Below are positions 12,181 through 24,132 of a DNA stretch of 64,000 nucleotides, piece after piece. The stretch is from Rutstroemia sp. NJR-2017a BVV2 (Eukaryota; Ascomycota; Leotiomycetes; Helotiales; Rutstroemiaceae). How positions within the stretch are numbered: the stretch's first letter is position 1; each line of letters begins with the position of its first letter. The position numbers were made by a program, and so were the translations under genes. The notes under the pieces were generated by a model. That model did not search any database, had not been told where the DNA came from, and saw only the letters and a program-made list of their open reading frames with translations. The stretch spans positions 62,001-126,000 of the forward strand of contig NJPS01000073.1 in NCBI GenBank assembly GCA_002946415.1, given 5' to 3'.

Positions 12181-13869
12181 TGACCCGATAAAATCGTTTT
12201 AACCCAGCTCAGTTCTCCTCTTTTCTTTGATATTGCACAGTTTCTCTTATGCCGTACTCTCGCTTGGCAGACAGTCATATTTTACATAAACAACCCCATG
12301 CAACTATAGAAGCTTGCATCCAAAATGATTTATGGCTGCAGCTCAAAGCAAGTTTCGACGAAGTGTTTTGTTACCAGGAAGCCACTATGAAGAGCGTTAG
12401 TGCTACAAGAATTCTATCACGCAAGCCTATAGCAATCAAAAGACATCGAGAGCTTGCGGGAAGAGTTAGTGCAAACATGGCATGCAAATGTGAGCGGCGT
12501 AACCAAAATTCTCCGGTTTGTGATTTGTTCCCAGCATAAGCACAAGACTGGCCTATCAATTCCCTGAACAAGATTTCTATAACAAATTCAAACGGTCTAT
12601 GCGAATTCCTGAATGGTAGCAATATAGGCGAAGTGAAAGTCACTCTTCCTGGGCAGCACTTGAAAAAGACTTCCGCGATCGTGAGTAGAAACAGAGACAC
12701 TGGCTGCAGTTCGAAAGCTACCCTTCTAGGTTGGTAGGATATAATCAGCTAAAGAGGTACCAGATCAGCTTCTTCCCCTCTTTGTCACTTTGTCATGGAA
12801 GCAGTACATCCTGTTGTGCACAACCCAGTGTACAAATTCAGCTGTATGTATAGCAAGAGCCAGTATACTATCGAAAATTTCCTCATGTGATCCCCGATCC
12901 CCTGAAGATGAGCTATTACCATTCAGATCGATAGCTGCAGAAAGGGGCTGAGCAGTGAGGAGCTGAGAAGTACTTATTCAGCTCGCAAACTCTCGATCTG
13001 AAAAGCCATGCATATACCCCTCATTCGCATCCTTACCAAGTACATACAACCCCGGAAGAAGCCACCTTTTGTAGAGAAGAATCATGATATGATCACATAA
13101 AGTGAGGACCTTGATATGTACTCTGTGATGAATCAGGCAGATTCCATTGTTTCGGGAAGCGTTAACCTTACCCGGAATACTTTTGGATTTATATGAAACT
13201 CGCCACGCAGTATCGTAGTCGTAAAAGTATCGTAGTCCAACCTCTAAAGTTATTTGCTGCGGAGAAGTACGAATCAATTGCATTTGATGCCGTTAAACGT
13301 CACACAACATCGCCAAGTCCTTTTTATCTGCGCGTACCAGGATTTGATCGGTTCTTTAATTGCTTTTCCGGCCAGATCAGCCCCACACTGTGCGCCATAA
13401 CCTTGTAGATCCCTTCCCTTCCGTTAGGAATTGAGATCTGAATAATCTCTCCTCCATGTGATTGATCATGTCTTCGATCTCTCTGCAGCTAGAATAGCAC
13501 ACACTATCGAATTGTGCATATGCAAAACTAATGCATTTCTACGTTTTCGATTGAGAGCTGTTTTGTTTCGGAGACTTCCCCACCACACCTACATCTTCGG
13601 TACATTCAGACGATTTGTGTAAAATCATCATAACATGGATTTGACAGAAATGCTAATTCTGCTGTATATTTAAGCCATTTCTGGGATGATGTCACGTAAG
13701 TAGCAAAGATACGGGAACGCGCAAAGGGCCGATCTTTCCATCATATGTTTCGAGGGTTAGGCATGTTCATTCTATATAATCCTATAAGAACCAAGCTGTA
13801 GAACTGCTTGCTTGATATATCACAGGTCAAAGTTTAGTTACTGGCTCAAACCCAATACATAATCTCAAA
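12181..13869. other. Decayed or intergenic DNA between PKS relic and esterase
   Basis: Normal base composition. Several short open frames occur on both strands (for example plus 12249-12539 and plus 13193-13408), but none carries a recognisable domain or splice-linked partner. A plus-strand text at about 12390-12530 (EFYHASL, KDIESLREELVQTWHANVSG) looks protein-like across one stop and may be a remnant of an unidentified gene. Upstream of 13870 lies the esterase promoter, with a TATA-like element near 13772. Confidence 0.4.
13772..13779 (+). promoter_or_regulatory. TATA-like element of the carboxylesterase gene
   Basis: CTATATAA about 95 bp upstream of the esterase start codon, in a normal-composition stretch. 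Positional inference only. Confidence 0.4.
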
Positions 13870-15861
13870 ATGTTTTACAAATCTTTCCTGTTCCTCATTT
13901 TCAATGCTCTTTTCTGGACCATCAATGCCAAACATAGGAAGTCATATTACTCCAAAGATGACCTTCCAACATTGACCCTCCCATGGGGTACATATAAGGC
14001 GGAACTTTACGGAAACGACGAAGAGGTCAGTGATTGTTGTATTAATTATGCATTCCTCTCTCTATACCCGGCTGAGTTTTGTTCTCACTGACACCTTGAC
14101 ACAACCAGACTGTTCGATTTTCAAACGTCCGATTTGGCAAACCCCCTGTTGGTCCTCTCCGCTTTGCAGCTCCTCAATATCCTGATGCCATCACAAACAA
14201 TAAGGAAATTCAAGACAACAGTGTCGGCGCCAACTGTATCCAAGCTTTTCCTCCTAAAAAATCAAACGTTACTACTGAGCCTCCACCAGAAGGTACCCAA
14301 AGTGAAGACTGTCTTTTCCTCGATATCTACGTCCCCCTTTGGGCTTTGGATGAGAATACTGACGAACGGCTCCCTGTCATTGTCTATATCTACGGTGGAG
14401 CCTACATATTCGGCGGTAAAAATACGACATTCAATATACCAAAACCTTACTCTGCATATGACGGTACAGGTATTCGCAGAACTACCGACAATGGTGTCAT
14501 CTGGGTGACGGGAAATTACCGACTCGGAGCATTTGGTTTCTTGGGTGGCTCTTACATGGAACAGAATGCTCAGCCTAATGCAGGTCTGCATGATCAGCGT
14601 CTGCTTTTGGACTGGGTTCAAAAATACGTCGGTCAAGTCAAAGGCGACAAAGACGCTGTCAGTGTCTGGGGGCTTTCTGCTGGTGGAGGATCAATTCTCC
14701 ATCACCTCGTTGCCTATGGTGGTGCCAAGAAAGAATCTCTTTTCCAGAGGGCCGCCATCTGGAGTCCATCATTTCAGTGGTCGTATGATCGAGCAGGTGT
14801 TTTGCAAGAAACCTTCTCCAGCTTCGCAACAGAAGCAAACTGCGCTGATGAAGATGCTCTCGAGTGCTTAAGAGAAGCTGATACAGAGACTTTGAAGGTA
14901 GCTAATCAAAATGTTGTCAATCAACGCTTGGATCTGGGATTATTTCCATTCGGACCCGCTGTTGACGGGGATCTGGTGCCAGACCTCCCAGCGAATTTAT
15001 TGAAGCAAGGTACACAAATTTCTACGCAACTACTTTTATCTCCCGCTACAATTTTCCAATTTACTGGTAGAACATCACTAATCATGGATCTCAGGCAAAC
15101 ACGTTAGCACTGAATCTCTAATCATTTCTCACGTATACGATGAGGCAAGGCTCTTCGCTAACAAGAAAATTAAAACCGAAGCCCAGTTCACAGAATTTGT
15201 CACTCTTGCTTTCCCGGGTGATGAACTAGCAGAAGTGAGGCAGAAAATCGAGGACAAATACCCCTCCAGTACATACGATAATGACCAACAGACGCGTCTC
15301 AGGGCAGTGTTAAGCGACTCGACGTTCGTTTGTAACAACTATCAGATTTACCATGCATACAAAGAGAACTCCAAAGTCTATGCCACGCGGTACGAAGTTC
15401 CACCGGCTCAACACGGTACTGATTTGCTTGCTGTCATTTGGGATAAGGAGGTCAACGTCGCTGGCCTTATCAAAGCGATCGTTCCTTGGCTCCCTGAATG
15501 GATCTCCAATGTCCTCGAGGCTATATGGGTGCCTTTAGCTTTGAGATACCAAAAGTACTTTGCTGCTCACGCACTGACTGGTGATCCAAACTATCTCAGT
15601 AATAACCGGGCACTCACATGGGAAGTAACAACTGACGATGGTAAAGAGTTGACAAACGCAATGAAGGTCGGTCTGCAGTATTCCAATCCCAACCATCCAT
15701 TCTATACTCTTGGATCCGATGGTCAGGTGGCCGCGGCGAGCTGCGATTTCTGGAACGATCTCGCAGAAAATATTATGATCATCACCGGTAGCGAGAAGAA
15801 GCCGACGAGTTTCAGGACTCAGTTTTACGAGCGCTTATGGGGTGGTCAAATTGAATTGTAG
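13870..15861 (+). CDS. Secreted type-B carboxylesterase/lipase (607 aa, three exons)
   Basis: Inferred exons 13870-14025, 14109-15009 and 15095-15861 join in frame to 607 residues, usual for the family. A signal peptide (MFYKSFLFLIFNALFWTINA) points to secretion. The alpha/beta-hydrolase fold shows VRFSNVRFGKPPVGPLRFA, EDCLFLDIYVP, the oxyanion-hole YIYGGAY, and the nucleophile elbow GLSAGG with Ser242. The acid residue is probably Glu369 in VYDEARLF, and the catalytic His is probably His459 in PPAQHGTDL. The usual elbow is GESAGG; Glu is Leu here. Such enzymes hydrolyse carboxylic esters, but the substrate cannot be read from sequence. Intron 1 uses GTCAGT, a weak but acceptable donor. It is the only intact gene in the island between the two RIP blocks and lies beside a dead PKS fragment, so it could be a survivor of a metabolite cluster. 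Confidence 0.9.
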
Positions 15862-16260
15862 TCACCACAAGAATCAGGATTTGAGAAAGCTGGAATGGAC
15901 AAGATGGAAGTTAGGAGGAGCTAGGATGGGATTTGTCATTTCATTTCTCTAATATTTGACGGATGGGTATTTCTTCTTGCAATCATGGCAAATTTGAAAC
16001 AATGGAAAATGTTCTGCTCTGAGCTACCTGTATCAAACTTACAGTGAAATAGCTACAACTGAGTTAATTGAAACATCCAAAAACCAACAGAACTATTTGG
16101 CTGAAAATTTGCTAGGGTGACACTGTTGCAATGATCTCAGAACCCACAATATCTTTCACTTTTATCTTTCTTATCCTTCTCTTTTAACCTTAACGAAGGT
16201 CAAAAACCAATTCTATACTATGGAATTGAGGGTATTCGGAAGGTAAGTCCGAAATCGACA
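15862..16260. other. Intergenic, 3' of esterase, entering second RIP block
   Basis: No gene. Near 16231-16252 there is a short inverted repeat (TTCGGA ... TCCGAA) and near 16278 CGGAGGCTCCG. These may mark the edge of a repeat, as composition changes to AT-rich immediately after. Confidence 0.4.
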
Positions 16261-17330
16261 GATCTTAAGCTTTGTCGGAGGCTCCGAAGAAGATTTATAT
16301 ATATTAGGTCTATTTAAACCGATCTTATTTGCCACTATTTTGAGGATATAAACCTCAGATTTTCTCTATATTATAGTTTTTCAAATAGATCCAAATTAAT
16401 ATATTTTCACCTCAAAATCTTATATATATCTGAAAAAGTAATCAAACTGATAAAGTAATATCAAATCTATAAGAATTCTTTATAACTATCTTATAAGATT
16501 ACTATCTTATTATATAACTATAAACTTAATAGTTTAACTTCGAAATTCCTTTCTTTTTCTAGATAAATTTATTGAAGGATCCGGATCTATAAAGAAATAT
16601 CTAAAAAAGCAAAGTTAAAACAATTATAAATATTTTATTATATAAAGATCAATTAAGAAGAAGAAGCAAAATAATATTATAAGATAGTAGCTAGTTTAGA
16701 ACTATAGTAAATTAATATTATAGAACAGAATATCTATTGAGAATTAAAGTAATATTATTATCAAAATTAAAATACAAAATTTCTAATTTATCATTATTAA
16801 TATTTATAAGAATTGGATCTATCTTAGTCTTTAATAAAAGATTTACAATCTTTTTATATCTATTTATAACTATTTGGAAAATAAGTAATTATCTAGAAAT
16901 ATTAGTAGTATTAGTATTGATAAATACTATTTTAAGAAATAACCAAAATATATTAAAATATTCTTATATAATAGAAATCTATAAAAATATTACTTTCTCA
17001 ATATTTAAAAAATCTAGATTAATCCTTTATTCTAATAGATTTTGGATTTTCTATTTCTTCCTAAATTTAGCTATATTATATTATTGAATAATAATAAATT
17101 ACTTTTATTAAAATAGTTATATTTTTCTATATTTTTCAAAAATATATAAAACTTTTTTCTATTTAGTTATAATAATAATATTAATTATCTTTTCTATAAT
17201 TACTATATTTATTCTTTATTTCTCAAATAATAATATTATTATTTTCTTATTAAACTAATTTGCTATTAAGTATCTTAGGATATATTTAGTAATCTAAAAA
17301 TAATTCTATTAATTTTTGAAAATACTAAAA
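16261..17330. other. AT-rich RIP block, unassigned
   Basis: AT-rich DNA before LINE copy 2. The 116-residue frame at 16737-17087 (Ile/Leu/Phe/Tyr-rich) has no domain and fits chance openness in AT-rich DNA. Nothing else is recognisable. Confidence 0.45.
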
Positions 17331-20300
17331 TATTATTTTTTTATTTATTTCTAACTTACTAGCTAGTATATATAGTATTAGTTATAAAGAAACTTAATCT
17401 AATTAATTATATTAATAGAATCTCTCTAGACAAAACTATTGATTATACTACTTTATATTTCCTATTATTATATATTTACTCTATTTTCGTTCTTTATAGC
17501 TATATTATTTAGTTATTCCTTAATTATATTATTTATATTATAGTTAATTAGTAAATTTGAAATACTCGAATTATCTATTCTAGATCAGTTATTTAGTTAT
17601 CTATTAAGCCTATTTTAGATTATCAAGCAATTTAGTAATAATTATTTCTTTTCATTATTACTTTCTTATCTATTTAGTATTATAATATAAAAAGATATAC
17701 TTGACTATTTCTATATCAGAAAAGTAATATATATAAATCAAAGATTTGTAGCTTAGTATATTCTATATATTTAGAAAATAAATATAACTTATTTATTCTA
17801 TTCTATTCTAGATAAATATTATATTCTCTACTTTACTAAATCCTTTAAATAGTTTAAATCTATTTTTATCTAGTATCAAGTTCTTTATTATTATATTATA
17901 TTACTTAATTATTTCTTTTATTTACTATATTTCTTATATTTGTTTCTTAGATTTAAATATTTCTATTTAGTTAATATATTTGATCGGAATATTCGGTAAT
18001 TTCTATTTTATCTTCTTATTATTTCTTCTTTTCCGAATCTATAAATACTATTTTTAGTAGATTTACTAAGTAAAAGTATTCTTTTGATATTCGAAGAATT
18101 TCCTAAATTTCTCGTTATAATATATACTAATCAAAAAGATTATTACTTTTATTTCCACTTATAATTAGATATAGCTTGATATATTTTGATAATCTTTTAT
18201 AGATATATTATTTATATTTATTCAAACTCTTATTTAATTATATCTCTCTTTCTAGATTTATATTATACTTCTACTTTATATATTAGTATAATATATATAT
18301 ATATACTATATATAAGATCTATATTTGATATAATATTGAGCTTTAGGTTATCTAGTTAAGTTTACTAAATATAATTAATATTATAATATTCTTCTTTTAG
18401 ATTACTTTTATATATATTTTCCAATTAAGTTTAGTATCAAACCAAATACTAAATACTTATATATTTAGTATTAGAGTATATTCTATTCTTTATCTAAGTT
18501 GGATTATAGTTACTAAGTTGAATTTATTCTATATTCTTATAAAGTATATAAATTTATACTTTACTAATATAAAGTATATTCTATAATACTAGATATATTT
18601 TAAGATCTTTTATTATACTTTAATAAGTTTATTATAATTAATCTTTATATTCGAGTTTATTATTATTAAATATATATTATCGACAAATCCTCTTATATAT
18701 AATCTTTATTTCGGGAATAAATATATCCGAATAAACTTTGTATTATAAAGTAGGAAAAGTATTAATAAAAGTAATAATTCTTAAAATATCTTTATTTATA
18801 AAGAGAACTTCTCTAATATCTTATTAGTAAATAAGAATTATATAATTTTATTATTTAAGAAATTTGTTATCTACTTATTAATCTATTTGAAAAAACTAAG
18901 TTTCTAAATTATTACTACTAGATATAAATAGATAATTATATCGAATACTTTTACTATATCTAATAAAAGTAATATTATTATTTATTCTTTACTTATTTAG
19001 ACTAACTTTATTACTAAGATAAATAGATTTAGTATTATTATTATATTTTTTTATATTTTTGTTTCTATCTATTTATCTAATAATAGATTATATTACTTAG
19101 CTATATTATAGATCTTCTAAATTATAATTTTCTTGATTAGCTTTCTTAGAATACTTAGTAATATAATTAATTACTAGGTTTTTATCTATTTGTAGCTTGG
19201 TTTTCTAGATTTCTATAATATTACTATTAATATATTTTTTAAACTTTTTAATATATATTTGAGTTTCTAGTTAACTTATATTAGATTTATAATTACTTCT
19301 ATAAACAACTAATCTAATTTCTTAAGAAAGTAGTATAGGATTTAATCTTCTTCTAATATAAAGTAATCGAAATATCCTCGAAATAGATTAATAAACTTTT
19401 TGATAATAAATTCTTTATTAATTTCGAATTCTAGTAGATATTTCTAGTTATCGATATTATTTAGTTCGATACTTTCTAAGTTATTTGGTAGTTATTATAA
19501 GATATTAGATAGATATTATTTATCTTTATAGAAATACTAAATAAATATATATACCTTTTCTTCAAATAAGTTTATATTTCTACTTTCTCTAAATTTAAAT
19601 ATCGAAATTATATTTTATTTTATTAATATCTCTTTACTTTATCTTATTAATTTCTATAATTTCTTTATCTTATAATATTTATATATTATTTATCTCTAAA
19701 TTATTTACTTTATCTAATAAATTATATATTTCTTTTCTTTCTAAAGTTATTTAATATACTATTTCTATTATTTATTTTCTCTTTTGATAAGTTATAGCTA
19801 GTATATAATATATATTGTTTTAATTATTATATCTATCTCTAGTATCTATTAATATTTGATTTTCTTCGAACTTTATTTCTATAATATTGTAATATCGATA
19901 ATCTTCTAGATCTAGAGAATAAGCTTTATAATATATACTTTTAAATTCTTTATTATATATTACTCGATATTATATTTTAGTAGATATAAAACTATTTACT
20001 TAATTTATATAATATCTATAAGTTTCTAATTTCTATATCTCTATTCTACTACTATTATTAGCTCGATATTCTATTATAAATATACTACTATATAATCGAA
20101 TTTATATTCTTTATCGGTTATAATTATATATTCTAATAAATAATCTATAAGTTCTAGAGTAGAGAATACTAGATTAATTATCATCCTACTTTATATAGTT
20201 GAAAAAATTTCAATTTTATAGAAAGTAAATAGATCGAACTATTATATTATCTCGAATAGCTTATTAGTATAGTTATATAATAAGTACTATAGTTTAGACT

Positions 20301-22178
20301 ATAATAGATAATAGAAATTGAAATTATCTATTATAATATATTCGCTATTCTTACTAAGAGCTATTTATAATAACTTAAATAGATATTTATAGTTAATATT
20401 TTTATAATTATTTAGAGATTATAAGTAAATACTATAAATCCAAATTACTTCTAAATTTGATATAAATTTCACTAAATATAAATCTCTATTCTAAATTTTA
20501 TATTTCTAACTCTCTTTTTTAATAACTTTATTTATAAATAAGTAGTTTCTCTACTTATCTTTATATATAGAAATATAGATTATCAAGTTCGGGTAATATA
20601 TATTATTTCTATAGTTAAACTATAATTTTTATATTATAATAATTATTACTTCTTTCTTCTTATAAAATAATAATTCTATTACTCTCTTACTTTTATATAT
20701 ATTATATTATAAGATTGAGATCTTATTTATTACTATTTGATTATTATTATATTTATCTTAGTACTTTAAATAAGTCCGAGAATATATAGTAGATTTGATA
20801 TTATATTTAGCTAGATATTTGAACTAAGATCTAAGAAGAATTTACTAATTGAGATTATTCTAGTTATATTTACTATATTTACTATTAGTAGTTTTCTTCT
20901 ATAGTATATATACTTATAGCTTATAATTATAAATTCAAAGTTATTTATATTATTCAAACTTAAAGTAAACTATCTATCTATTTAGAAACCAAATTGGAAT
21001 CAAGATATATTTACTAAATATTTTATTTCTCTTTTTATATATATTTAGATAGTTCTATATTGATTTTACTAATTATATAGATAAATCTTATCAATTATAT
21101 TATTCTCTATTATATTATAATTTATATAGTTCTTAGCTATTATTAATTCTATAATCAGATAAATCTTAATACTATATCTTATATCTATATATTATATATA
21201 ATATTTTTGGATAGTAATATATTATTTTGTTTTATAACTATATTTCTAGTATTTGAAATATCTCGAGATTAGTATCTTTTTAATATATTATTTAGTTAGT
21301 AAAAGTATACTATTCTATAATATTCTCTAATCGATTACTTTATTTATCTCTTTATTAATACCAAAACTAAATATTAGTATTATACTTTCTTTATTCTTAT
21401 TAACTCTAATAGTTACTATATACTTTATTTATAATTTAGAGTTTTATCTTTCTATCTTTTTAAGAAGTTAGTTATTTATAAACTCTATAATTATCTATCT
21501 AAATATCTCGAAAATTACTATATCTACTATCTACTTTTTGTTTTCGGTATCTTTATTAAATACTTTTTTTAGTTCTATTTTATTCTACTATTTTGCTTTA
21601 GTTTTTTTAATAGTAAATACTAAAACTACTTTCTTTCTTAGAAATATATAGATTTCTTATATTATCTCTTTATTTACTATTTAGTTGATTTTCTTTACTA
21701 AGACTTTGCTCGGTTTTGTAAATATAGTTTTGTTATTTATTATAAATAGTACTTTATATTTTTTATATATTAATAAGATATTCTTAATTATATTAATCTA
21801 GATCTTTTTTAGTTTCTTATATAAGATATTTCTTTTCTCCTTTTTGAGTTTTATAAATATCTTTTCTATATACTTGTAAAATATTTACTTTCTATTTTGG
21901 TTTTCTTAGCTTTTTACTAGTTCTTGAATTATATTTTATATCTTCTTTTTCTCTTTTATAAATTTAAGCTTTATAAGAACCTTATTTATAATCTTTATTT
22001 CTATTTTCTCTTTCTTTTTTATATATATTTTTTTTATATCAATTTCGTATTTATATATCTCTATCTATACTAATAAGTTCGAAATCGTTATTATTTCTAT
22101 AGCTAATATTATACCAAGCTATAATTTGTTAACTTATAAACTTGTTAAATTCCTGAATCTAATATTAGGATTAATTAC
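17331..22178 (-). mobile_element. RIP-degraded LINE (APE endonuclease + reverse transcriptase), copy 2
   Basis: Aligns by eye along its whole length with the element at 5713-10559, in the same orientation, with nearly the same length (4848 against 4847 bp). Most visible differences are C/T or G/A transitions. The same motifs are present on the minus strand: an endonuclease box EYIIIDNFNFYYLL near 20300-20345 and an RT box GFVDNIYLI near 18660-18690, followed by the same downstream text. Both copies begin at the same T-run sequence on the low-coordinate side, which is the 3' end of the element. Stops throughout make it non-functional. Confidence 0.85.
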
Positions 22179-22379
22179 AATTTATAATTAATTTCGAAAA
22201 TTTTTTGTTTGGAAACTATTATTTCAAAATAATTAATATAGATTAGAATAATATTTTCGATTAATTTATTACTTCTATATTATTTCTATCTATTTTCGAT
22301 AAACTTAGAATATAATATAATACTAAATTCTATAAGAAATATTATATTAACTTCGATAATTTCAAATCTATAATAATAT

Positions 22380-23545
22380 CTAATATTTAGATAATTAATA
22401 TTAAAAATATAGATAGAAATAATATTCTAGATTCTTCTAATCTAAATAATTAATAACTTTTATAAATAGCTTTATCTATTTAGAAATCAAAATATCTAAT
22501 ATTATTAATTATTAATAATATTAAAGATATCTTTAAATTTCTTAAAAAAGAATATAAAGATTATAAAACTAAATAGGAAATAATATATAAAGTATATAAA
22601 AAGATCTATATATAGATTTTATTAATAGTTAATATAGTTTATTTTATTAATATTTCTCAATAAATATCAATAACTAATAAAATTATTTTATATAATATAA
22701 TTTTCTTTTTTAAATAATATCTTATATTTATCGATTTATCTATTATATTTGGTCTTTAATACAAATATAGAGATATATTTTAATAAATATAATAAAGTTA
22801 TATTATATTTATAACTTAATTCAAAAATTGAATTATTATCTATATCAAAACTAAAAATTATAGATTTCTCGAGATTTAGAGAATTCTTATAATTATCACT
22901 TTCTTTGAAATAATTAAAGAAAAAATTTATTTTATTTAAATTGAAACTATTTAATTAAGATAGAAACAAATTAATAAATTAAAGATACTAATATAGTTTA
23001 CTTAATTGATAATTAAATATTTCTTAATTTATTAACTTTTCTAAAAAGTTCTTATAATTACTTTATAAAGAAGATATTCTATTTTTCTAATATTAATATA
23101 TTGATTTAATTATTGATATTCTTATTAGTTATTTAAGAAATTAAAATAAATCTTTAAAGAATATCTTTATAGATATTAAAATCAAATAGATAAAAGAATA
23201 AATTAATAATCTAAGATAAAAGAATCTAAGAAAACTATTTATTAATAAAAAGATCAAATTAATAAATAAGAAAACTTTTATAAATACTTAATTACTGTTT
23301 TTTAACAAAGTTATTAATATAATTATTTTATCTATTTTTATATAAATTAGTAATCCTAATATATTCTCTATCTTAGTTATTACCGAAAAGTATTATCTAG
23401 CAAATTTAATTCTTCTCGATAATTATAATATAATATATTTAGTTAATAATATTTTATTTTTTAATAATAGCAAAATTATAAATACTAACAATAATAATAT
23501 TATCGAATATAGTACTTTATTACTTCAAATTATTAGATATAGTAT
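22380..23545 (+). mobile_element. Ty1/Copia-like gag-protease remnant, RIP-degraded
   Basis: Read through stops, the plus strand gives a gag-like text (FKFLKKEYKDYKTK, NIVYFINISQ) and, near 23406-23450, LILLDNYNIIYLVNN. This resembles the retropepsin region of Copia polyproteins (LLDSxATxHLVNN type), followed by a beta-strand text ending IEYSTLLLQIIRY. The Asp of the aspartic protease would be in LLDN. No integrase or RT was seen downstream because the AT-rich text stops at the GC-rich island at 23550. Assignment rests on one motif and order, so it is moderate. Confidence 0.5.
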
Positions 23546-23548
23546 TTG

Positions 23549-23860
23549 TAACCTAATATTGCCCTTGCTCTCCGATATCTGCCCACGTTATAAATATATG
23601 GCCGGGAAGCACAGATACGGGGGGTATCAGTATATGTACAGTGTATTACCCCCCGCTCCCGTTATATGCCGCAGGATCGCTGTAGAGGCTGGAACGAATG
23701 GGGGCCACGGCTGGAACGAATGGCGGCTAATTTTCGCCCTACTTGGGGCAGCCGCCCAATCCGCGCGCCGCATCTCGACCGAATGGCGGCCATTCGTCGC
23801 GGAATAATAGGGCAGGGATCACGGTTATTTGATTCTTTCGAGATATATTATTACAGAAAG
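23549..23860. repeat. GC-rich non-RIP island with repeated motif and inverted-like ends (MITE or LTR candidate)
   Basis: About 310 bp of GC-rich sequence sits abruptly inside AT-rich RIP DNA; AT-rich text resumes after it to about 23930. Its ends are loosely inverted: TAACC...TTGCCCT on the left against AGGGCAG...GGTTA on the right. Inside, a motif of the form GAACGAATGGxGGCC occurs three times (about 23692, 23712 and 23776), and CGAATGGCGGCCATTCG at 23780-23796 is a palindrome. Two short plus-strand reading frames cross it without domain content. It could be a recent non-autonomous insertion or part of an LTR. Confidence 0.45.
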
Positions 23861-24132
23861 GGGGAGAACGAAGAAATATTTATATATTAGTAACTATATT
23901 AGATATCGTACTAATAACTAGATATTGGTGATTTTGCACTTTTGCTTTCAGCGGCTTCCTCCCGCCGCTATGTTACGCAGCTATCCCACTCGCTTAACCG
24001 CTTATTCTTAGGCGGCCAGGAATCTAATGAGCTTGGGGCTTCTTGGCACTTTACAGATGCTGCGGACTCGGCCCTCTAGCGCCTCCTCTGGGACTTGTCG
24101 CCTGAGTTGTGGGAGGAATGAGTGAACGTTTG
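23861..24132. other. Intergenic, 3' of membrane protein gene
   Basis: A short AT-rich strip to about 23930, then normal composition. No gene, terminator or repeat recognised. Confidence 0.4.

Noticed and set aside
11587..15861. Working secondary-metabolite cluster
   Set aside because: The PKS is only a short fragment with a stop and no other biosynthetic gene is present except the esterase.
16737..17087. Plus-strand 116-residue frame resembling a membrane protein
   Set aside because: Entirely AT-rich, Ile/Leu/Phe-rich by base composition; no start context, no family.
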